NCBI GenBank assembly: GCA_021163745.1
Contig: JAGGTM010000084.1
Coordinates: 1-12,657 of the forward strand
DNA length: 12,657 nt
Source of the DNA: a bacterium
Lineage (GTDB): Bacteria; Patescibacteriota; Minisyncoccia; Portnoybacterales; JAGGTM01
Reading direction: 5' to 3'
A model generated the notes under the pieces. That model was not told where the DNA came from, searched no databases, and saw only the letters and a program-made list of their open reading frames with translations. Positions 9,061 to 12,657 of this stretch are shown here, one piece after another. Each line of letters starts with the position of its first letter. Within the stretch, counting starts at the first letter, position 1. The position numbers and the translations under genes were made by a program.

Positions 9061-9172
9061 TCCTCCCCCGCCGTAATTTTGCTTCAGAAAATCAAAGTTG
9101 TTCTAATTATTGAGAGTAAAACTTGATTTTTCTCACAACCCTATTTGTGCGACAAAATTACGGCGGGGAGGA
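9061..9172. repeat. Long-armed inverted repeat downstream of dnaE
   Basis: The 21-base arm at 9061-9081 (TCCTCCCCC, then GCCGTAATTTTG) is complementary to the 20-base arm at 9153-9172, apart from one extra C. A second pair of arms, 9087-9099 and 9120-9132, nests inside with small offsets. The outer arms are much more GC-rich than their surroundings. There is no T-run after the distal arm; a G-run follows at 9177-9183. It could act as an RNA 3'-end structure for dnaE, or be a small mobile repeat. I see no gene inside. Confidence 0.7.
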
Positions 9173-9217
9173 GTAAGGGGGGGTCACGATAATTTTAAAA
9201 AGGTGGAAACTCTTTTC

Positions 9218-9246
9218 TTGAAAAATGTGAAAATTTCTCTTTAAAT
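9218..9246 (+). promoter_or_regulatory. Possible promoter of the HEPN-like gene
   Basis: TTGAAA (9218-9223) and TTAAAT (9241-9246) are spaced by 17 bases. The -35 box is good and the -10 box matches consensus at four of six positions. The start codon at 9260 would then have a leader of only about seven bases, with a weak AAAGG at 9251-9255. Confidence 0.35.
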
Positions 9247-9259
9247 CCTCAAAGGTATT

Positions 9260-9736
9260 ATGATTTTAAATTGGGAAAAAATAGAGTTTGTCTTGAAAAG
9301 CATTTCTTTTGTGTTAAGCGTTGTTTTTTTTATGGGAATTTTGGCGATAATTTTTAAATCAAGCTCCAAAAAATCTGATAAAAGAATAGTGAAGAATAAT
9401 AATTTTAATTTATCCCAAAGCATTACTCTCAAGAAATTGAAGAAAATAAAGAAAAGATTAGAAAAAGGAGATGAGTCAAACTTGAAATTAGCTATTATAG
9501 AAGCAGATGAAATTGTAAACAACATTCTTGAAAGAGCAGGATATAAGGGGAAGGATATGGGAGAGAGATTAAAACAAATAAACCCATCGCAAATTGCTAA
9601 TATAAATGACTTAAGAAGAGCGCATAGATTTAGAAATAGAATAGTTCATTCTCCCGATGTTAAAATAAACAAAGAAGACGCCAAAAGAGCAATAGAAATT
9701 TACCAGAAAGTTATTCAGGATTTAGAGAGATTGTAG
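9260..9736 (+). CDS. Membrane-anchored HEPN-like protein of unknown role
   Basis: I cannot assign a specific function to this 158-residue protein. Residues 11-32 form one hydrophobic segment with no cleavage site, predicted as a membrane anchor. A basic linker of about 35 residues follows, and residues 53-158 form a helical domain. That domain contains R125-N-R-I-V-H130, an R-x4-H motif like that of HEPN domains, which include RNases and non-catalytic nucleotide-binding members. The preceding AHRFRN and the following acidic-basic helix (KEDAKRAIEIYQKVI) fit the last two HEPN helices. Small anchored proteins with this RNxxxH pattern are, from memory, frequent in Patescibacteria. The anchor and helices are visible in the sequence. 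RNase activity is only a possibility, because many HEPN proteins are inactive. No paired nucleotidyltransferase or antitoxin gene adjoins it. It has a weak AAAGG at 9251-9255 ahead of the ATG. Confidence 0.8.
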   Translation: MILNWEKIEFVLKSISFVLSVVFFMGILAIIFKSSSKKSDKRIVKNNNFNLSQSITLKKLKKIKKRLEKGDESNLKLAIIEADEIVNNILERAGYKGKDMGERLKQINPSQIANINDLRRAHRFRNRIVHSPDVKINKEDAKRAIEIYQKVIQDLERL

Positions 9737-9898
9737 AAATTGTTATTGCTAATTAACACGGGACTGGCTTTTGAAAAGTAGATGAAGTTTCCCGCACCAA
9801 GAGGTCTTGTGGTAGCTGTTCTTTTAACGACTAATTCGCCAAAGTGGGAACAATTTTTATGAAGTGGTAGTTGGTAGTTAGGATGACAGTTGCTTGCT
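9737..9898. other. Convergent intergenic block with RNA-like structure, no gene called
   Basis: This gap lies between the 3' ends of two convergent genes. It is GC-richer than typical gaps here. CGGGA (9759-9763) can pair with TCCCG (9790-9794). Alternatively TTCCC-CAC (9789-9797, one bulged G) pairs with GTGGGAA (9844-9850) around a small hairpin in CAAGAGGTCTTG (9798-9809). On the minus strand about 60 codons are open from just after 9899 to a TGA at 9715-9717, without ATG. The block may be a gene remnant, a shared 3' structure or an unrecognised RNA. Confidence 0.4.
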
Positions 9899-10762
9899 TT
9901 AAATTAAATAACTGTGGTATTTAAGCAAAAATAAACCTAAAATAAATAGGCCTGTACCCACTGAAGTAAGTTCAGCAGTTAGACTTTCATCAAATTTATA
10001 ATTGATTGAGATAATTGTATTGACTAAGGCGGGGGGTGTTAAGCTTAATAAAAGAAGCATATTTCTATAGTTACAGGAAAGATGGATAAGATATGAGATA
10101 ATTAAAGCCGAGATAGGTGAAATCAAGAATTTTAAAAATATTCCAAAGATATAAGACCATTCAAATTTTTTAAACTGTAATGAGATACCGACTAGAAAAA
10201 TGGCTAGATAAATAGCGATTGAGGCAAAAGTTCTAATATCCTTTGGGAAAGAAATATTATATCTAGAGAGAATAAGTGCAGCAATCAGCCCATAAAGTAA
10301 AGGAAATTTAAACATTTCTTTGAGAGAATTAAATCTTCCTTGGACATAAGAATTAGATAAGTATATTCCCAAACTAAAATGGATTAGCCCACCGGCTATA
10401 GTCGCTAAAGCAGATAGAGCCACTCCTAAATTACCAAAAAAGATAAACCCAGCAGGTATACCAAGATAGGCAAAATTACCATACGTACCGCATAAAAAAA
10501 GAGCCGATTTTTTCTTAGGCTCGAGATTAATATATTTGAGCAAATAATAGGCAACCAAATTTAAACAGATTAGGAAAATCATTACAGCAGAGATAAAGGG
10601 CCACCACTGTATATATCTTTCAGCTGATAAAGATACTAAAATTAAAAAAGGCAATCCGAAATAAACAAGATAAATATTAGTGCATTTTTTAATTACTTCT
10701 TTTTTCTTGGAAAAACTTAATAATAATCCGAGACAGAACGAAATAATGGCTAAAGTTTCCAT
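9899..10762 (-). CDS. AEC-family (auxin efflux carrier-like) membrane transporter
   Basis: This polytopic inner-membrane protein of 287 residues has about ten predicted membrane helices (roughly 2-18, 30-46, 53-77, 87-109, 112-134, 153-166, 178-195, 205-227, 232-252, 262-280). The layout fits the two five-helix repeats of the AEC/BASS-type fold. Family signatures are GNFAYLGIP (95-103), with the conserved Asn before the helix break, and TPPALVNTIIS (242-252), the equivalent crossover in the second half. A final segment, TAELTSVGTGLFIL, follows. Bacterial members export or import organic acids and similar anions, but the substrate cannot be read here. The length is near the usual 300-320. The gene follows a 91-residue gene with a 23-base gap on the same strand and may share its transcript. 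No signal peptide or Shine-Dalgarno is seen. Confidence 0.86.
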   Translation of the reverse strand: METLAIISFCLGLLLSFSKKKEVIKKCTNIYLVYFGLPFLILVSLSAERYIQWWPFISAVMIFLICLNLVAYYLLKYINLEPKKKSALFLCGTYGNFAYLGIPAGFIFFGNLGVALSALATIAGGLIHFSLGIYLSNSYVQGRFNSLKEMFKFPLLYGLIAALILSRYNISFPKDIRTFASIAIYLAIFLVGISLQFKKFEWSYIFGIFLKFLISPISALIISYLIHLSCNYRNMLLLLSLTPPALVNTIISINYKFDESLTAELTSVGTGLFILGLFLLKYHSYLI

Positions 10763-10785
10763 GTTTTTAGGTAGAAATGTAGTTT

Positions 10786-11061
10786 TTATTGTTTATTTCT
10801 TATTGCTCTTAATCGGTTAAAAGCCAAAAAATAATTCTGCCAAATTTTGTCATTAGTTTTATAGATATTATCAAAAAAATAATCCACCAAAAGTTCTCTG
10901 GTTCTTAAAAGCTCTTTTAACTTTCCCGAAGAATGATTTTTCTTATCTTCAATAGTTAAATCTAAAAGTTCTAGGGCCCTTTCAAAAGCCATTCTGCTAT
11001 ATTTAAAATTTTTCTTACGCCAATTAATAGCCCTTAAAACTTCACTGCCAATATTAGCCAT
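10786..11061 (-). CDS. Small conserved-looking protein of unknown function
   Basis: I do not recognise a named family for this 91-residue, soluble and mainly helical protein. It begins with a short lead (EVLRAINWRKKN, 7-18), continues with an amphipathic helix (RMAFERALELLDLTIEDKK, 23-41) and a lysine- and arginine-rich middle (LKELLRTRELLVDYF, 48-62). It ends with an aromatic segment (WQNYFLAFNRLRAIRN, 74-89). There is no signal peptide, membrane segment, cysteine or metal motif. The composition and charge pattern look like genuine coding sequence rather than chance. The RAINWRKK and RALELLDLTI segments resemble small uncharacterised proteins of Patescibacteria as I remember them, which is weak support. 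The gene lies 23 bases before the AEC transporter on the same strand and may be its operon partner. No Shine-Dalgarno precedes the ATG. Confidence 0.72.
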   Translation of the reverse strand: MANIGSEVLRAINWRKKNFKYSRMAFERALELLDLTIEDKKNHSSGKLKELLRTRELLVDYFFDNIYKTNDKIWQNYFLAFNRLRAIRNKQ

Positions 11062-11143
11062 TTGTTAACGATTTCAATTATTTTTTTTCTTGTTTTTGGA
11101 TTTTCTACTCCTCGTGTTCTATTTCCTATTTTCACGATTTTTC

Positions 11144-11149
11144 ATTATA
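11144..11149 (-). promoter_or_regulatory. Candidate -10 box for the 91-residue gene
   Basis: A perfect TATAAT is read on the minus strand, about 80 bases upstream of the ATG at 11061. A TTGACT lies upstream, but at 22 bases the spacing is too long for a standard promoter, so only the -10 element is supported. Confidence 0.3.
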
Positions 11150-11308
11150 GGCCAAACGAATATAAATTATTAGTCAAAAGTTGGGCTTTGGATGAAAATA
11201 GATTCTATGGAATAGGCTTTCTGCTCTAGTTAAATATATATTTCTGGAGTAGCGGAGCGAAGCTCCGCAATAAGCGAAGCTCCGCGATATGTTCATTGCA
11301 AAGCTTCA

Positions 11309-11341
11309 CGCCTAAATTTTTCTTGGAAAAACTTAGGCGGG
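11309..11341. repeat. Hairpin repeat related to the 5469-5526 copy
   Basis: CGCCTAAATTTTTC (11309-11322) pairs with GAAAAACTTAGGCG (11326-11339) at 13 of 14 positions around a three-base loop, and GGT follows. The arms match the CCCAAATTTTA and AAAACTTGGGCGGG arms of the copy near 5470-5505 in length, order and most bases. The two copies are about 5.8 kb apart and both are intergenic. Confidence 0.7.
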
Positions 11342-11445
11342 TCGCTTTGCTGCTTCAATTCTTGGAAGCTTCTTTCTTATCTTTCTCTTTAAAAGTGAGA
11401 ACAAAGGAGTTTTATTGCTTCTAGTTATTTACTTGAAAATCTTTA

Positions 11446-12456
11446 TTAGCGGGGGCGACCGGACTCGAACCGGCAACCTTCACTGTGACAGAGTGACGAT
11501 CTGACCAATTGATCTACGCCCCCAAGTGTATTAAAGGCCTTTTGAAAAATTTGATATTTTCTTTTCAAAAATTGATTAGATGATACATTTTTATACATGA
11601 ATTTAAAAAGTTTTAAGCTGTCATAAATACTAAAGATTAATTCGAAACCACCTTTCTTTTTGCGTAGTCCTCCTCCATTTAATTTTGCATATTTTTGAAG
11701 AAGTTTCCACAAATCTTGAAGGAAAATTTGGCTTCCAGAAGTAAATCTAGTAGTTAAGACCTTTTGTAAACTTTTTCTGTTTTTTCTTGGGTAGGTTACA
11801 AAGACTACACAGCCATCTCCGTCAAAATATCCACGAACAAAATCTGCGAAATATTTACGGGAAATATTTGGAAGTTTTATGCTTTTACTTTTACAAGGAG
11901 TTAAGTTAAGCTTTAATAAATCTTTAAACATTTCTTTGCTACCAATCTGTAATCGATATTTAGTTTTCCAATGAGGATTGGATGATTTAAATATTCCTAT
12001 TGAATGATTAGATTCTATTAATTTTCTGACTTTTTCTATTAATTCTTTATCAGTAGAAGTAAATTCGATGTAATGAGATCCTCGTGGATTGATAAACATG
12101 CAACCATCAGCAACAAAATATCCTAATACATAAGCCATTTCTGGACTCCATCTTTTAAAGAATTCTCTATTTACTGAGAAACGAGGATTGGATTTAATTT
12201 TTGGTTTTGCTCTCGGTCCTTTTCGTGGGCCTACATTTAGTAAATTTAATTTCGTTATCCTATGACTATCTTGAGAGGGAATTCCTAACTGGTGAAACCA
12301 GCGTGTAATAGTTGAACGAGGAATATTAAGTTTCTTTCCAATTTCCTTGTGCATCAAATTATCTTTCCAATGCCATTTATACAGGAGGTTCTCAATAGAA
12401 TCATTCCATTTATTTTCTATTTCCTTTATTCTTGAGGATTCTTTTATTTTTATCAT
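11446..12456 (-). CDS. LAGLIDADG homing endonuclease with N-terminal HTH, reading through tRNA-Asp
   Basis: This is a site-specific DNA endonuclease of the two-motif, monomeric LAGLIDADG type, a selfish element. The 336 residues show an N-terminal helix-turn-helix (about 30-58, with IGKKLNIPRSTITRWF). LAGLIDADG motif 1, LGYFVADG, lies at 111-118 (acid D117) and motif 2, VRGYFDGDG, at 207-215 (acid D214). Each is followed by the beta-strand DNA-binding half expected of the fold. Both catalytic acids are present, so it may be active. The ATG lies 6 bases after the 3' end of tRNA-Met with no Shine-Dalgarno. Codon 312 begins exactly at the first base of tRNA-Asp, and the last 25 codons are the tRNA read in frame, with TAA 2 bases past the tRNA. 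Those residues are probably not native protein; the natural core ends near residue 310. No intron is visible, since both flanking tRNAs are intact. Confidence 0.85.
   Translation of the reverse strand: MIKIKESSRIKEIENKWNDSIENLLYKWHWKDNLMHKEIGKKLNIPRSTITRWFHQLGIPSQDSHRITKLNLLNVGPRKGPRAKPKIKSNPRFSVNREFFKRWSPEMAYVLGYFVADGCMFINPRGSHYIEFTSTDKELIEKVRKLIESNHSIGIFKSSNPHWKTKYRLQIGSKEMFKDLLKLNLTPCKSKSIKLPNISRKYFADFVRGYFDGDGCVVFVTYPRKNRKSLQKVLTTRFTSGSQIFLQDLWKLLQKYAKLNGGGLRKKKGGFELIFSIYDSLKLFKFMYKNVSSNQFLKRKYQIFQKAFNTLGGVDQLVRSSLCHSEGCRFESGRPR
11450..11523 (-). tRNA. tRNA-Asp (GTC)
   Basis: The 74-base cloverleaf is complete. It has acceptor GGGGGCG paired with CGCCCCC, D stem GATC/GATC, and anticodon stem TCACT/AGTGA with loop CTGTCAC (anticodon GTC). 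The T arm is GCCGG-TTCGAGT-CCGGT, and the discriminator is G, as expected for Asp. CCA is not encoded. It is the last tRNA of the minus-strand unit and lies wholly inside the 3' end of the homing endonuclease reading frame. Confidence 0.95.
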
Positions 12457-12462
12457 GATCTA

Positions 12463-12535
12463 TGCCGGGGGTGGGGATCGAACCCACGACCTAGGGTTTA
12501 TGAGTCCCTCGCTCTGCCAACTGAGCTACCCCGGC
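12463..12535 (-). tRNA. Elongator tRNA-Met (CAT)
   Basis: The 73-base cloverleaf has acceptor GCCGGGG/CCCCGGC, D arm GCTC-AGTTGGCA-GAGC, anticodon loop CTCATAA, T arm GTGGG-TTCGATC-CCCAC, and discriminator A. The anticodon stem AGGGA/ACCCT has an A-A mismatch next to the loop (31-39). Full pairing at position 1-72 and no GGG/CCC pattern next to the loop exclude the initiator. A CAT anticodon could also be tRNA-Ile2 after lysidine modification, so Met is the likelier but not the only reading. CCA is not encoded. Confidence 0.92.
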
Positions 12536-12543
12536 AATATAAT

Positions 12544-12615
12544 TTGCGGGGGCAGGATTCGAACCTGCAACCTTCGGGTTATGAGCCCGACGAGCTGCCA
12601 TTGCTCCACCCCGCT
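12544..12615 (-). tRNA. Initiator tRNA-fMet (CAT)
   Basis: The 72-base cloverleaf has an unpaired first position (A1 opposite A72), six acceptor pairs GCGGGG/CCCCGC, and D stem GAGC/GCTC. The anticodon stem TCGGG/CCCGA carries the three G-C pairs typical of initiators, the loop is CTCATAA, and the T arm is GCAGG-TTCGAAT-CCTGC. E. coli has C1-A72; A1-A72 keeps the mismatch. The D loop is short at seven bases. CCA is not encoded. It is first in the tRNA unit. Confidence 0.94.
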
Positions 12616-12622
12616 GTTTTTT

Positions 12623-12650
12623 ATTATAATCTTTAATAAAAAATTTGCAA
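12623..12650 (-). promoter_or_regulatory. Promoter of the tRNA-fMet/tRNA-Met/endonuclease/tRNA-Asp unit
   Basis: Read on the minus strand, TTGCAA (12645-12650) and a perfect TATAAT (12623-12628) are 16 bases apart. The -10 box ends 7 bases before the mature 5' end of tRNA-fMet, so transcription would start at or just before the tRNA itself with almost no 5' leader. No other promoter is evident between the three tRNAs, so the endonuclease gene probably shares this transcript. Confidence 0.7.
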
Positions 12651-12657
12651 GAATTTA

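Larger units (their letters stand above)
11062..11445. repeat. Intergenic region with clustered hairpins, no gene found
   Basis: This gap lies between tRNA-Asp and the 91-residue gene. GCGGAGC-GAA-GCTCCGC (11252-11268) is a perfect 7-bp stem with a three-base loop, and a partial second copy, GCGAAGCTCCGC, follows at 11274-11285. A 14-bp stem with one mismatch lies at 11309-11339. GCTTC (11352-11356) pairs with GAAGC (11365-11369). No frame of meaningful length has coding character, and the stems are not followed by a T-run in either direction. A TATAAT for the downstream gene may lie at 11144-11149. Confidence 0.6.

Noticed and set aside
9241..9525. Minus-strand hydrophobic open frame antisense to the HEPN-like gene
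   Set aside because: Phe/Ile/Leu-rich sequence is expected opposite a lysine-rich AT-rich gene; the plus-strand frame has the better domain evidence.
11446..11523. The last 25 residues of the endonuclease as a real protein domain
   Set aside because: They are exactly the in-frame translation of tRNA-Asp, which folds as a complete cloverleaf, and the LAGLIDADG fold is already complete before it.

Overview
The window is a compact, AT-rich bacterial segment that looks like Candidate Phyla Radiation DNA (Patescibacteria, probably Parcubacteria-like). This assignment is inferred from gene style: short housekeeping proteins, almost no Shine-Dalgarno sequences, tRNA genes without an encoded CCA, an N-terminally anchored HEPN-like small protein, and word-like AT-rich repeats between genes. 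No ribosomal RNA or marker tree was available to confirm it.

Bases 1-5380 hold a minus-strand run of six closely spaced genes. In transcription order they are a SpoU/TrmH-family RNA methyltransferase, an RNase HII fused to an O6-alkylguanine-DNA alkyltransferase domain, NAD-dependent DNA ligase (ligA), a nucleoside diphosphate kinase with an internal insertion (ndk), adenylate kinase with a zinc-finger LID (adk), and methionine aminopeptidase (map, cut by the window edge). Together they suggest a housekeeping operon for nucleotide supply and DNA repair. RNase HII and ligase are the first and last enzymes of ribonucleotide excision repair.

Bases 5381-5893 are a divergent intergenic region full of imperfect repeats and hairpins, with a good promoter next to dnaE. 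Bases 5894-9049 encode the replicative DNA polymerase III alpha subunit (dnaE), which has an apparently intact PHP metal site and a clamp-binding motif. After it comes a long-armed inverted repeat (9061-9172) and then a small membrane-anchored HEPN-like protein (9260-9736).

Bases 9737-9898 are a structured-looking convergent gap. An AEC-family membrane transporter (9899-10762) and a 91-residue protein of unknown function (10786-11061) follow on the minus strand. Bases 11062-11445 contain several hairpins and no convincing gene.

Bases 11446-12650 are a minus-strand tRNA unit: promoter, initiator tRNA-fMet, elongator tRNA-Met, a LAGLIDADG homing endonuclease gene, then tRNA-Asp. The endonuclease reading frame starts 6 bases after tRNA-Met and runs in frame through all of tRNA-Asp. 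The most notable items are this nested tRNA/endonuclease arrangement, the RNase HII-alkyltransferase fusion, and a hairpin family shared by two intergenic regions.
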